Below, piece after piece: positions 35,424 to 43,135 of a stretch of 44,354 bases of DNA. Position numbers and translations under genes: made by a program. The stretch covers positions 1-44,354 of the forward strand of contig JAQWMB010000017.1 of the NCBI GenBank assembly GCA_029246995.1, read 5' to 3'. Each line of letters begins with the position of its first letter. Within the stretch, counting starts at the first letter, position 1. Below the pieces are notes generated by a model. That model saw only the letters and a list, made by a program, of their open reading frames with translations. It made no database searches and was not told where the DNA came from. This DNA is from Dehalococcoidia bacterium (GTDB lineage: Bacteria; Chloroflexota; Dehalococcoidia; UBA2979).

Positions 35424-35450
35424 ATGTCCCAGAGGCAGATTAGAATATGA
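35424..35450 (+). CDS. 8-codon upstream ORF (MSQRQIRI) coupled to the next gene
   Basis: ATG at 35424 has TTTGGAGAAC upstream, a better ribosome site than that of the following gene. It encodes MSQRQIRI, and its TGA overlaps the ATG of the 61-residue gene (ATGA). This looks like termination-reinitiation coupling. It could also be chance. Confidence 0.35.
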   Translation: MSQRQIRI

Positions 35451-35632
35451 TTCATTTTATTACTAGTAATCCGATTATATATTATCTATCTGCTACTATT
35501 ATTGGCATGCTTATAGGCGTGCTTGTTGGTAAAATTTTTCTGGTTACAATATTGGTACTTTGCGCTGCTGTATTTTATGTACGACGTATTAGAAAACCAA
35601 AATTATGCCCTCAATGTAAAGAATTGCATTAA
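35447..35632 (+). CDS. 61-residue membrane protein with C-terminal CxxC
   Basis: One long hydrophobic stretch (about 9-43, probably two short helices or a hairpin around GMLIGVLVGK), then a basic cytoplasmic tail VRRIRKPK and a terminal CPQCKELH, half of a zinc ribbon or a redox pair. It follows an 8-codon upstream ORF whose stop overlaps its start. No homologue is recognised. Confidence 0.6.
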   Translation: MIHFITSNPIIYYLSATIIGMLIGVLVGKIFLVTILVLCAAVFYVRRIRKPKLCPQCKELH

Positions 35633-35644
35633 TTATCATATTTC

Positions 35645-35706
35645 TATACAAATTCATTAAATTATTATATGATTGTCTTTAAATAAAATTCTTTATGGAG
35701 GTTTTA
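35645..35706 (+). promoter_or_regulatory. Upstream region, copy 1 of a duplicated element
   Basis: TATACAAATTCAT, AAATTATTATATGATTGT and ATGGAGGTTTT occur in the same order and at the same distance before this gene and before its paralogue (second copy 36454-36516). TATGAT is the likely -10 box and GGAGG the ribosome site. Conservation outside the coding part suggests the duplication included the promoter. Confidence 0.55.
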
Positions 35707-36315
35707 ATGAATACTAAGATAACAGGATGGGTTCTGACGGTTGCGCCCATTGCTACTTTAGCTATGTGGTTTTTAACACCATTAGGTACAGAAACAGATA
35801 GAATGGCAAATTTAATGGCAGCAGCTGCTGATCCAGATGGAATGAAGATATTTGGGTTGCTATCCTTGGTCTTTTCAATCGCATATGTTTCTGCATTCTT
35901 GCATTGGGCAAATGATCTAAAGGCAGGTGCTTTAGGTGTTTTAGCCGTTGTAGGTTCTTTGCATCTTGTAGTAGGTCTTTCTGGTGCTTTAGCAGAAATA
36001 GCATTATTTGGTGCTGGTGCTAAGGCTGCATCTGCAGGAGCAGCTGGCATGGCGACTGGTATGACTTATTGGGCAGGTGGAATTGCATTTGGCTCAGCAG
36101 GTATAGGCTTGATGATGCTCGGTGTTGCAGTTATTGGTGTGGCCGCTTATTTACAAAAAGCTACTAATCCAATTGTCGCTATTGCATTAACTGTATCTGG
36201 CCTTTTAGGTGTATACGGTGCTGCATATGCATACGAGGAAGCGTTTATGACTATTCCTTATATAGCTGTTACTCTTTCGCATGTTGCGCTTGGTGTTACT
36301 TTGCTTCGAAAGTAG
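35707..36315 (+). CDS. Five-to-six-helix membrane protein, paralogue 1
   Basis: 202 residues, strongly hydrophobic and Ala/Gly-rich, with about six membrane segments. Shared with the next gene: a first helix ending W[FM].TP, then AAA.DPDGMKI, a helix, AKAASAGA, FGSAG.G and GVYG...Y. I do not recognise a named domain. The frame opens at an ATG at 35695, but GGAGG lies between it and the ATG at 35707, so the latter is the start. The tandem copy and identical upstream element point to a recent duplication with divergence. Confidence 0.7.
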   Translation: MNTKITGWVLTVAPIATLAMWFLTPLGTETDRMANLMAAAADPDGMKIFGLLSLVFSIAYVSAFLHWANDLKAGALGVLAVVGSLHLVVGLSGALAEIALFGAGAKAASAGAAGMATGMTYWAGGIAFGSAGIGLMMLGVAVIGVAAYLQKATNPIVAIALTVSGLLGVYGAAYAYEEAFMTIPYIAVTLSHVALGVTLLRK

Positions 36316-36332
36316 TAAAAACTTTTTAATTA

Positions 36333-36370
36333 TTAATGGTTGCATTATTTATACATTTTGCAACCATTAA
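36333..36370 (+). terminator. 12-bp perfect hairpin between the paralogues
   Basis: TTAATGGTTGCA at 36333-36344 pairs exactly with 36359-36370 around a 14-base loop. It starts 17 bases after the first paralogue's stop. There is no U-tract after the stem, so it is terminator-like by position only. Confidence 0.45.
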
Positions 36371-36453
36371 ATTGCACCCATTAAATTAATTTTTCTAATT
36401 TTTATTTTATCTGCAGGATGATTTCTCTCTATTCTCTTCAATTAGCACATTTA

Positions 36454-36516
36454 TATACAAATTCATAAAATTATTATATGATTGTTCTCTAAGTAAATTT
36501 CTTGATGGAGGTTTTT
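36454..36516 (+). promoter_or_regulatory. Upstream region, copy 2 of the duplicated element
   Basis: Matches the region before the first paralogue: TATACAAATTCAT, AAATTATTATATGATTGT, then GATGGAGGTTTTT before the ATG. TATGAT is the likely -10 box. The matching spacing supports shared regulation of the two genes. Confidence 0.55.
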
Positions 36517-37134
36517 ATGACAAATAGAAAAATTATAGGTTTAATTCTTTTGATTACAGCTCCTTTGTCCGTATTATGCTGGTTTATGACTCCGGTCACT
36601 AGTGCAGATCAGGCAGATACAATGGCAATGGTTATGGCTGCTGCAACAGATCCAGATGGCATGAAGATATGGGCATTAATTGCGATGGTCCTCACTATTT
36701 TTTATGTCACAGCATTCACACGATGGGCAAAGCATTTAGAATCAGAGTTTTTAGGTCCTTTAGCTTCAGTTGGCCGCTTGCATATGAAAGTCGGTGTTGC
36801 AGTTGCAATTGGTGAAGCTGTATTTATGGGTGTATCAGCGAAAGCTGCTTCAGCTGGCGCACCAATGATGGCTACAGCAGCAGAATACTGGGGTGCATCA
36901 ATTGGTTTTGGTTCAGCAGGATTTGGAATTCTATTCCTTGGAGCTGCTGTGATCAGCATTGTTGCGTTAATACAAAAAGTCGGTAACAAAATTATTTTGG
37001 GTGGCTTAGCAATTGTTTCCTTGGTTGGAGTATATGGCTGTGCATTTGATTATTCAGGCGATATTATGATTGTTCCATACCTTGGTAGCGCGCTACTTTT
37101 AGCAGCGCATGGTGCTACATTATTTCGAGATTAA
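36517..37134 (+). CDS. Five-to-six-helix membrane protein, paralogue 2
   Basis: 205 residues, the divergent twin of the preceding gene: WFMTP, AAATDPDGMKIWAL, AKAASAGAPMMA, GFGSAGFGIL and GVYGCAFDYSGD. There are about six membrane segments. I take the ATG at 36517, which follows GGAGG, rather than the in-frame TTG at 36502. Unknown function; an ion or small-molecule membrane role would be speculation. A terminator-like hairpin follows. Confidence 0.7.
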   Translation: MTNRKIIGLILLITAPLSVLCWFMTPVTSADQADTMAMVMAAATDPDGMKIWALIAMVLTIFYVTAFTRWAKHLESEFLGPLASVGRLHMKVGVAVAIGEAVFMGVSAKAASAGAPMMATAAEYWGASIGFGSAGFGILFLGAAVISIVALIQKVGNKIILGGLAIVSLVGVYGCAFDYSGDIMIVPYLGSALLLAAHGATLFRD

Positions 37135-37154
37135 TTTTATTATTTTAAAATTAA

Positions 37155-37190
37155 AAATGACTGCATGGATGAATATTTATGCAGTCATTT
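37155..37190 (+). terminator. 12-bp perfect hairpin after paralogue 2
   Basis: AAATGACTGCAT (37155-37166) pairs exactly with 37179-37190 around a 12-base loop, 20 bases after the stop codon. A short A-run precedes and ATTTATG follows, so a weak bidirectional terminator is plausible. Confidence 0.5.
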
Positions 37191-37206
37191 ATGTTTGATA
37201 ACTACC

Positions 37207-37234
37207 TTGTTTATTGATGAAACTGATGTACAAT
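37207..37234 (+). promoter_or_regulatory. Probable promoter of tRNA-Gly
   Basis: TTGTTT (37207-37212), 16-base spacer, TACAAT (37229-37234). Transcription would start near 37241, nine bases before the mature tRNA. Confidence 0.5.
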
Positions 37235-37249
37235 AAAAAAGCTATTCAA

Positions 37250-37324
37250 GCGGGAGTAGCTCAGTGGTAGAGCATCTGTTTTCCAAACAGATGGCCGTGG
37301 GTTCGATCCCCATCTCCCGCTCCA
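37250..37324 (+). tRNA. tRNA-Gly (anticodon TCC), CCA encoded
   Basis: A full cloverleaf is visible. The acceptor GCGGGAG pairs with CTCCCGC, the D-arm is GCTC..GAGC, the anticodon stem TCTGT/ACAGA holds the loop TTTCCAA with anticodon TCC, and the T-arm GTGGG/CCCAT holds TTCGATC. Discriminator T is followed by a genomically encoded CCA. No intron. It serves GGA and GGG codons. Confidence 0.97.
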
Positions 37325-37366
37325 AAAAGTAACATAATGCAGTCTAATTAAACTGAGGAGTACAAA

Positions 37367-37657
37367 ATGTACGGAACAATTTTTACATTAAAAGTTAAAA
37401 GTGGCCATGAAGAACCATTGTTGGATTTGTTTAAATCTTACGATCAAGATCGACCTATAGGTGGCCTAGCATGGTTTGTCTTAAATGCTGATTCAAAAGA
37501 AGAGTGGGTAGGCGTAGCAGTTTTTGCAAGCAAGGAAGAATACGTTGCAAATGCAGAGCGACCAGAACAACATGAGAATTTTGTGCAGATGATGGAACAT
37601 CTTGAGTCTGAACCAGATTGGACAGATGGTGAATTTTTAATAGGGCAGACCTATTAA
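37367..37657 (+). CDS. Antibiotic biosynthesis monooxygenase (ABM)-like small protein
   Basis: 96 residues with the dimeric alpha-beta barrel pattern: MYGTIFTLKVKSGHEEPLLDLF as strand-helix, then a strand with WFVLNAD, EWVGVAVFASKEEYVANAERPEQHENF and a last helix-strand. The family covers monooxygenases and non-enzymatic relatives; no catalytic residues can be named. GAGGAG lies before the ATG. It is downstream of tRNA-Gly, possibly with its own promoter, and overlaps the frameshifted lipoprotein gene by 5 bases. Confidence 0.72.
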   Translation: MYGTIFTLKVKSGHEEPLLDLFKSYDQDRPIGGLAWFVLNADSKEEWVGVAVFASKEEYVANAERPEQHENFVQMMEHLESEPDWTDGEFLIGQTY

Positions 37658-37830
37658 AAAATTTGGTTTCATATGTCTAGTTTCACTCTTTGTGGCTTGT
37701 TCTTCTAGTGAGCCACAAGTCTCGAAAACTAGCATGTGGTCCCACAGATAGTTTTTGGGTGAACTTTGCAGCAGAAACAGAGCAGGAATGGCTTGCAACA
37801 CATGTCCTTGCAGAGAGCAAATTACGGTAA
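37653..37830 (+). pseudogene. Small lipoprotein gene broken by one frameshift (or a sequencing indel)
   Basis: Frame 1 from ATT at 37653 reads a basic start, a hydrophobic core and a lipobox-like LFVAC followed by SSSEPQVSK: a lipoprotein signal. It stops early at 37749-37751. Removing one A from the run at 37725-37728 joins it to a second frame reading LACGPTDSFWVNFAAETEQ and on to a TAA at 37828-37830, 58 residues in all. AGGG lies 7 bases before the ATT. The joined gene ends one base from the YaaA gene. So it is either a recent pseudogene or an error in this sequence. Confidence 0.5.
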
Positions 37831-37831
37831 G

Positions 37832-38623
37832 CTATACTTTCAATTTTGCAGCAGCTTCAGTTCTCGTAAATAGAAGATCGTTCTCAGAAGACGAAGCTGC
37901 ATCGAACTGATAGCCTGCTAGATTAAATTCACGAATATCCGAAATAGATGTAATTTTGTTTTTTATAATAAATTGACTCATAAGACCACGAGCTTTTTTG
38001 GCGTAAAAACTAATAATTTTTTTCTTTCCATTTTTTGTGTCTTTAAAAATTGGATTTATTATATGTCCTGAAAATTCAGAAGGATTAATAGCTTTAAAAT
38101 ATTCCATTGATGCTAAATTAATAATAATATTACTCTTTAATGCTTCTAAATCTTTTTCAATTATATTAAGAATGGAATTATCCCAATAATCATATAAATT
38201 ACTACATTGTTCATGCTTCAGTCGTGTACCCATCTCAAGTCTGTATGGTTGCATCAAATCTAAAGGACGCAATAATCCATATAATCCAGATAGTATCCGT
38301 AAATGTTTTTGTGCAAAGTCGATATCTTTATTTTTGAAGCTTAATGCATCTAATCCTTCATATACATCACCTTGAAAGGCAAAAATAGCTTGCTTCGCAT
38401 TGTTTAATGTAAAAGGTGTTTTCCACGATTGAAATCTCTCTGAATTCAAGGATGCAATTTTTGGGCTGACGCTCATTAAATTGGCTATATCACTAGAGCT
38501 TTTGTTTTGTAATGTTTTAATAAGTGCAGTAGATTTTTTTAACATTCTTGGAGTAGTAAATTCATCAGACATAGGTTTGTCCGTGAAGCTTAAAGTCTTT
38601 GAAGGGGAAAGCAATACAAGCAT
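37832..38623 (-). CDS. yaaA: Peroxide stress protein YaaA (DUF328/UPF0246)
   Basis: 263 residues, the family's usual length. The N-terminus MLVLLSPSKTLSFTDKP and the motifs LYGLLRPLD...PYRLEMGTRL, NLASMEYFKAI and KKARGLMSQFI are diagnostic. In E. coli YaaA limits DNA damage by lowering free iron during peroxide stress. AAAGG precedes the ATG. It lies 20 bases downstream of the transporter gene on the same strand, so they are probably co-transcribed. Confidence 0.92.
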   Translation of the reverse strand: MLVLLSPSKTLSFTDKPMSDEFTTPRMLKKSTALIKTLQNKSSSDIANLMSVSPKIASLNSERFQSWKTPFTLNNAKQAIFAFQGDVYEGLDALSFKNKDIDFAQKHLRILSGLYGLLRPLDLMQPYRLEMGTRLKHEQCSNLYDYWDNSILNIIEKDLEALKSNIIINLASMEYFKAINPSEFSGHIINPIFKDTKNGKKKIISFYAKKARGLMSQFIIKNKITSISDIREFNLAGYQFDAASSSENDLLFTRTEAAAKLKV

Positions 38624-38643
38624 TATTAACCTTTGTTTTTACT

Positions 38644-39423
38644 TTAATACCAAATAAATGATGTGTCTAGTAGTAGGTCTGAACCAAGTGCAAAGCCGAA
38701 GCATATGCTAAGAGAACCAGCAGCTATTGAAATGACATTATTTGCAATCATTGATGAACGCCCATTTGCAGTAGTAAACGGTACAGCAATAATAATTGTC
38801 ATAATAGCCATTGAAATCATAGTGCCAATAGAAAATATAACTAGAAATAATAAACCAGTCAAAAATGAGGGAGAGGATGGGAGCATTGCTATGATGACCG
38901 CTGCGCTTCCAGCTAATCCATGAACGATACCTATGGCAAATGATTTAACACGAAAAAAAGATTGAAAAAAGCCAAGCCTGGGGTGATTTACACTATAATG
39001 CGGATCCGATTTGTCTATAGATTTATGAGAATGTGAACCATGAATATGAGTATGCGATTGGCCATCATGTTGGTGGATATGGTTATGAAAATCATTTTTA
39101 TATAGATTCCAAAAAACCTGTACACCTAATAGTATTAACATTAAGGCAACGCCGATTTCAAAATAACTGGCAATATCTTCATAAAAATCAATAAAAGATT
39201 CTTTGAGTAATAAGACGATAATACCCACTATTATTAGTGGAGTTGAGTGACCTATGCCCCAAGAAACTCCAACCCATAAACCTTGAACAACACTTTTATA
39301 ATTTCTAGCAATTGTGGAAACTGCTACGACATGGTCGGCATCTGTTGAATGTCGTAATCCTAAAATTAATCCAATAATTAATGCTGAAAAAGGGCCTGAT
39401 ATCTCTAAGCTACTATGATCCAT
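38644..39423 (-). CDS. Nickel/cobalt or urease-accessory (UreH/HupE-like) transporter
   Basis: 259 residues, about six membrane segments. LGLRHSTDADHVVAVST near residue 20 matches the metal-site signature (HxxxxDH) of the NicO/UreH/NiCoT group. A His-rich cytoplasmic loop (NHIHQHDGQSHTHIHGSHSH) at about 112-131 supports divalent metal binding. No urease or Ni-hydrogenase genes are in the window, so the metal is unproven. AAGGAT precedes the ATG. Its neighbour yaaA, an iron-stress gene, gives a weak metal-homeostasis link. Confidence 0.82.
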   Translation of the reverse strand: MDHSSLEISGPFSALIIGLILGLRHSTDADHVVAVSTIARNYKSVVQGLWVGVSWGIGHSTPLIIVGIIVLLLKESFIDFYEDIASYFEIGVALMLILLGVQVFWNLYKNDFHNHIHQHDGQSHTHIHGSHSHKSIDKSDPHYSVNHPRLGFFQSFFRVKSFAIGIVHGLAGSAAVIIAMLPSSPSFLTGLLFLVIFSIGTMISMAIMTIIIAVPFTTANGRSSMIANNVISIAAGSLSICFGFALGSDLLLDTSFIWY

Positions 39424-39603
39424 TACTGTATCCTTTTTAATAACTTAGTACTTAATTTGCTCTAAACTATATGAGAACGATTCCGAAATTATCATTTAAT
39501 TAATATAACGTTAACTGTTAAAAATAATATACATTATTTAGATAAAACACATTGATAATTTGTTAGCTCTTTTGTATGTTTTTTATACAAGGAGAGGTGA
39601 GAA

Positions 39604-40260
39604 ATGTCAATCATCACACTTACTGGCCATTTAGGTTCTATAGGTAATATACCTGCTATACTGGCTTCTCGACTGAATTATAGATTAATTGATCGCGAGT
39701 TGCTAATCCAGTCTGCTCAAATGATGGGTATGAGCGATCAAGACTTAGAGAAATTTGATGAGAGAACAAATGGATTAGGTGGTCCATTATCGAGATTTTT
39801 GAAAACTTTTATCGAAAAAAGTTCGATGGCAGGCATTGATCCAAGTGGGCTTGAAGCAACTTTTGCAAGTAGCTATGCTGATACTGCCCATGGATTTCAA
39901 TCAGAAGATTTGCTATATATTGAAACTATGACAAAGGTTATGCAGGGATATGTTGATGAGGATAACGTTATTATTGTAGGTAGAGGTGGTCAGGCTATAT
40001 TTAAAGATTCGCTTGATGCTTTTCACTTTAGAATTGTTTGCGATCCCGAGGAACGAATTAAAAGATTTGCTCAATCGGCATCAATTGATGAAAATGAAGC
40101 AAGAAAAAGAGTCTTGGAATCTGATAATCAACGAGAAATTTGGCATAAAAAATATTTTGGAATTGACTACAGAAGTCCGTATTTATATAACTTAGTAATT
40201 AATTCAGAATTTAGTACCGATGATAAAGTGGTATCAGTTATAGACAGTTTTATTAATTAG
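39604..40260 (+). CDS. Cytidylate kinase-like family protein with degenerate P-loop
   Basis: 218 residues. The frame resembles the AAA-type cytidylate-kinase-like family: MSIITLTGHLGSIGN, LNYRLIDRELLIQSAQ, IIVGRGGQAIFKD, FRIVCDPEERIKRFA, and a Tyr-Asp/YNLVINSE tail. The usual GxxGxGK(S/T) is GHLGSIGN here (residues 8-15), without the P-loop Lys. A strong AAGGAGAGGTGAG lies before the ATG. Nucleotide phosphorylation is therefore doubtful; a ligand-binding or regulatory role is possible. Its 3' end overlaps the convergent gene by 8 bases. Confidence 0.78.
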   Translation: MSIITLTGHLGSIGNIPAILASRLNYRLIDRELLIQSAQMMGMSDQDLEKFDERTNGLGGPLSRFLKTFIEKSSMAGIDPSGLEATFASSYADTAHGFQSEDLLYIETMTKVMQGYVDEDNVIIVGRGGQAIFKDSLDAFHFRIVCDPEERIKRFAQSASIDENEARKRVLESDNQREIWHKKYFGIDYRSPYLYNLVINSEFSTDDKVVSVIDSFIN

Positions 40261-41341
40261 AATCTTGGTAAATAAATTCATTTGACAATTCCTTAATGTT
40301 TTTACATCCAACCAATTGCATTGATTGTTTGAATTCTTCTTGTAAAAAATTAATAACTTTTATACTGCCATCTATGCCTTCATCAGCTAACCCCCACACT
40401 ATCGGTCTTCCTATCAAAACAGCATTTGCTCCAAGCGCAATAGCTTTTAGTATATCTGTTCCTCGCCTAATTCCTCCGTCTAGTATTATTGGCATTTTTT
40501 CTTTAACTATTGCTGCAATGGCTGGCAGAGCATCAATTGATGTAATTTCAGTATCTAATTGTCGACCACCATGGTTCGAAATAACAATGCCAGCGATTTT
40601 TGATTGTAAAGCTAGCTTAGCATCTTCAGGATGCAGGATGCCTTTTAAAATAATTGGTAGGTTGGTCTGTGAGGTTAACCAATGTATATCATCCCAACTA
40701 AGCTCGTTATTTAATTGTTCTTGAAAAAAAATCTCTAGAGAGGATGCAGATTTGTGTTCATCAAGCTGGGCAGCATCCATGTGCATTGCAAGATTTGCAA
40801 TTGATAGGTGGCTAGGAAGATGAAACTGGTTTCTTATGTCTCTTTCTCGTTTACCTAAAATTGGAGCATCGACAGTAATTACTAATGCTTTATAGCCATG
40901 CTCTTCAGCTTTTCTTACAAGTTCTAAAGTGATTTCACGATTATTAAAAATATATAATTGGAACCACATGTTTGCTCCAGCAACACTTGCATCTTCAATG
41001 GTAGTATTACTTAATGTGCTCAGTATCATTGTTGTATTAGTTTTCTTTGCAGCATGGGCAGTCCCAAGCTCAGCATCTTTATGAGAAAGACCATGAAATG
41101 CGGTGGGTGCAATTAAGATAGGATAATCCATTTTTTGACCAAGTAATTCAATCGCAGTGTTTGGTTGTTTATTGCTAGCAAGCCTTCTTGGTACAAGTTG
41201 AATTTTTTTGTAAGATTCAACATTATTTCTCAGAGTAATTTCATCATTAGCTCCACTTGCAATATAATCAAATGCAGTTGCCTCTACTTTATGTTTGGCA
41301 ATTGCTTCTAATTCATATAGGTTTAACCAACTCATATCCAA
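40253..41341 (-). CDS. FMN-dependent alpha-hydroxy acid dehydrogenase
   Basis: 362 residues of (beta-alpha)8 fold. The N-terminal YIASGANDEITLRNN is the family's tyrosine/glycine segment. FMN-site motifs PILIAPTAFHGL and LVITVDAPILGKRERD follow, then Lys in PIILKGI and the catalytic His-Gly-Gly-Arg in ISNHGGRQLD (about 249-258), with ILDGGIRRGTDILKAIALGA at the C-terminus. It oxidises an L-2-hydroxy acid (lactate, glycolate or mandelate type). The start overlaps the stop of the upstream VOC gene by 10 bases, so they form one unit. Confidence 0.9.
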   Translation of the reverse strand: MDMSWLNLYELEAIAKHKVEATAFDYIASGANDEITLRNNVESYKKIQLVPRRLASNKQPNTAIELLGQKMDYPILIAPTAFHGLSHKDAELGTAHAAKKTNTTMILSTLSNTTIEDASVAGANMWFQLYIFNNREITLELVRKAEEHGYKALVITVDAPILGKRERDIRNQFHLPSHLSIANLAMHMDAAQLDEHKSASSLEIFFQEQLNNELSWDDIHWLTSQTNLPIILKGILHPEDAKLALQSKIAGIVISNHGGRQLDTEITSIDALPAIAAIVKEKMPIILDGGIRRGTDILKAIALGANAVLIGRPIVWGLADEGIDGSIKVINFLQEEFKQSMQLVGCKNIKELSNEFIYQDSN

Positions 41342-42225
41342 CTACCTTCTTTTTCTTCCCATACTAACTGTACTAACATGCCTGCTGTATCTCTAGGATG
41401 CAAGAAGCACTCGAGATATTTTGCGCCATCTATCTTATTTTCATAAAATCCAAAAGGTTCTATATTATATGCCGCACATGCATCCATAGCTTGTTGCCAA
41501 TTTTTAATGATAAACGTTATATGATGAGCGCCTTCACCTTTAGAGTTTATAAATTCTTTGATAAAAGATTTCTTGCCAATTGGGTTAAGTAACTCCCAAT
41601 GTATTTCTTTAGTTTGGGTTTCTAAAACATTAGTCTGAAACTCATCGCTTGGTTTTCTAGGTCCTTGCATTATTGAATGATAACCAAATAATGATTGATA
41701 TTTATCTAAAACCATTTTGCTGTCATTTATTGCCTGGGCAATATGATGTATTCTTTTAATGCCTAAATTTGGTTCATTAGATTGAAATATTGGCTCATCC
41801 AGGGCTGGATCATTCCATGCGTCTCCTTCAAACAGTTGAAACAAAATACCTGAACCGCCTCTTTTTGGATGTAGGTACACATTGTGATGGATACCATCAT
41901 TAGTAACAATTGGTTCGATGTCATGATTATTGAGTTCATCGATTGCATGTTTTGCATCTGCAATTTGCATAGAAACGTGATGAATTCCAGGTCCATTATT
42001 TGCATTCAGAAAAGTAGTAAGGAATGAATTGTCGTTGTCTGGCACTAATAGCTCCCATCCAATCCTATCAGGGCCTGGAACATCAAAACCAACACCATAA
42101 TAGCCTTCTTCACTATGCCATTCTGTTCGTATTTGAAATCCAAATAATCCTGTAAAGAGATCCGTTTCTCTTACTTTATTATTTGATGCTGTTGAAATAT
42201 GGTCGAAATGAACAATTTTAATCAT
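41332..42225 (-). CDS. Two-domain VOC (glyoxalase/dioxygenase) family protein
   Basis: 297 residues with two vicinal-oxygen-chelate modules: FDHISTASNN ... GPGIHHVSMQIAD (residues 8-90) and IKRIHHIAQAIND ... GEGAHHITFIIKN (about 143-245). His and Glu residues at the usual metal positions are present in both halves. The layout recalls ring-cleaving extradiol dioxygenases and HPPD-like enzymes, but substrate-specific residues cannot be read by eye. It precedes and overlaps the FMN dehydrogenase gene, suggesting linked steps. There is no clear Shine-Dalgarno before the ATG. Confidence 0.82.
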   Translation of the reverse strand: MIKIVHFDHISTASNNKVRETDLFTGLFGFQIRTEWHSEEGYYGVGFDVPGPDRIGWELLVPDNDNSFLTTFLNANNGPGIHHVSMQIADAKHAIDELNNHDIEPIVTNDGIHHNVYLHPKRGGSGILFQLFEGDAWNDPALDEPIFQSNEPNLGIKRIHHIAQAINDSKMVLDKYQSLFGYHSIMQGPRKPSDEFQTNVLETQTKEIHWELLNPIGKKSFIKEFINSKGEGAHHITFIIKNWQQAMDACAAYNIEPFGFYENKIDGAKYLECFLHPRDTAGMLVQLVWEEKEGSWI

Positions 42226-42300
42226 AATGAATAGTCAACTTTCTTCTTCAAGACTATAATATATGGTGTTAAACATAAATAGATATATTAGGAGATAATT

Positions 42301-43134
42301 ATGGTAGCAAGGATAGATGGTGAAAAACGAGGTTTTGCTAACACTTCATTTGGCAATATTGAATATAGAGAACGAGGCGACGGTGCTCCATTGGTGATGC
42401 TACACCAAACACCTACTTCATCAATTAGATATTCTCCATGGATGCCAATGCTTTCAGATGATTTGCGATGTATTGCAATGACAACAATTGGATATGGTGA
42501 ATCAGATAGACCTGAACAACCCTTTGATAATATCGGACAGTACGCAGATGCAGTTATTGCTTTTTTTGATGAATTAAATTTAGACAAGCCTAATTTATAT
42601 GGTGGATGGACTGGTTCTCAAACAGCAATGGCAGTTGCAGCAAAATATCCTGAGAGAGTAAATAAGTTAATTTTGGAAGAACCATTTAATTGGGGGACAC
42701 CAAAGAGAAGAGCAGTGCATCTTAAGCTCCATCATTTTTGGGAGCCTAAGGCTGACGGAAGTCATTTAATTGAACTATGGAAAAAATATGGTGGCGATGC
42801 TCCAGGTAAGGATCTGAAACAATTTTCTAGACTATTCCTTGATTATTTAAAAGTAAATGATAACGATGGTGCTGAAACAATTTATGAAGATATGGGATGG
42901 GAAGGTGCTGGACCAAATGCCATGACTTTGTATGACACTTGGGAAGATGTAACTAATATTCAGTCTGATACTTTAGTGATTCATGGTACTACCAGTGAAC
43001 TTGGCCGATCACATGAAAAGTTTTTAGAGCTGATACCAAATTCAACGGGAGTGAAGCTACCTTCTGATGGTAACTTTGATATTGGAATGGCACCTGAACT
43101 ATGGGCAAAAGAAGTATTAGCTTTTTTAAAATGA
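42301..43134 (+). CDS. Alpha/beta hydrolase-fold protein without a recognisable catalytic triad
   Basis: 277 residues. The fold is clear: FGNIEYRERGDGAPLVMLHQTP, then GYGESDRP, and the nucleophile-elbow region LYGGWTGSQTAMAVAAKYPERV. The elbow reads GGWTG at 101-105, so Trp103 stands where GxSxG has Ser. The usual final Gly-His reads DGNFDIG (Asn258 for His). This rules out a classic Ser-His-Asp triad; Thr104 or Ser106 could be shifted nucleophiles. AGGAG precedes the ATG. Confidence 0.8.
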   Translation: MVARIDGEKRGFANTSFGNIEYRERGDGAPLVMLHQTPTSSIRYSPWMPMLSDDLRCIAMTTIGYGESDRPEQPFDNIGQYADAVIAFFDELNLDKPNLYGGWTGSQTAMAVAAKYPERVNKLILEEPFNWGTPKRRAVHLKLHHFWEPKADGSHLIELWKKYGGDAPGKDLKQFSRLFLDYLKVNDNDGAETIYEDMGWEGAGPNAMTLYDTWEDVTNIQSDTLVIHGTTSELGRSHEKFLELIPNSTGVKLPSDGNFDIGMAPELWAKEVLAFLK

Positions 43135-43135
43135 T

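Noticed and set aside
39474-39500. Possible Fur/Zur-like box GAACGATTCCGAAATTATC upstream of the metal transporter
   Set aside because: Tested about its centre, fewer than half the arm positions pair; it is not distinguishable from AT-rich background.
39572-39590. TTGTAT/ATACAA hairpin just before the ribosome site of the 39604 gene
   Set aside because: A 6-bp AU-rich stem is too weak to claim as a thermometer or riboswitch without comparative support.
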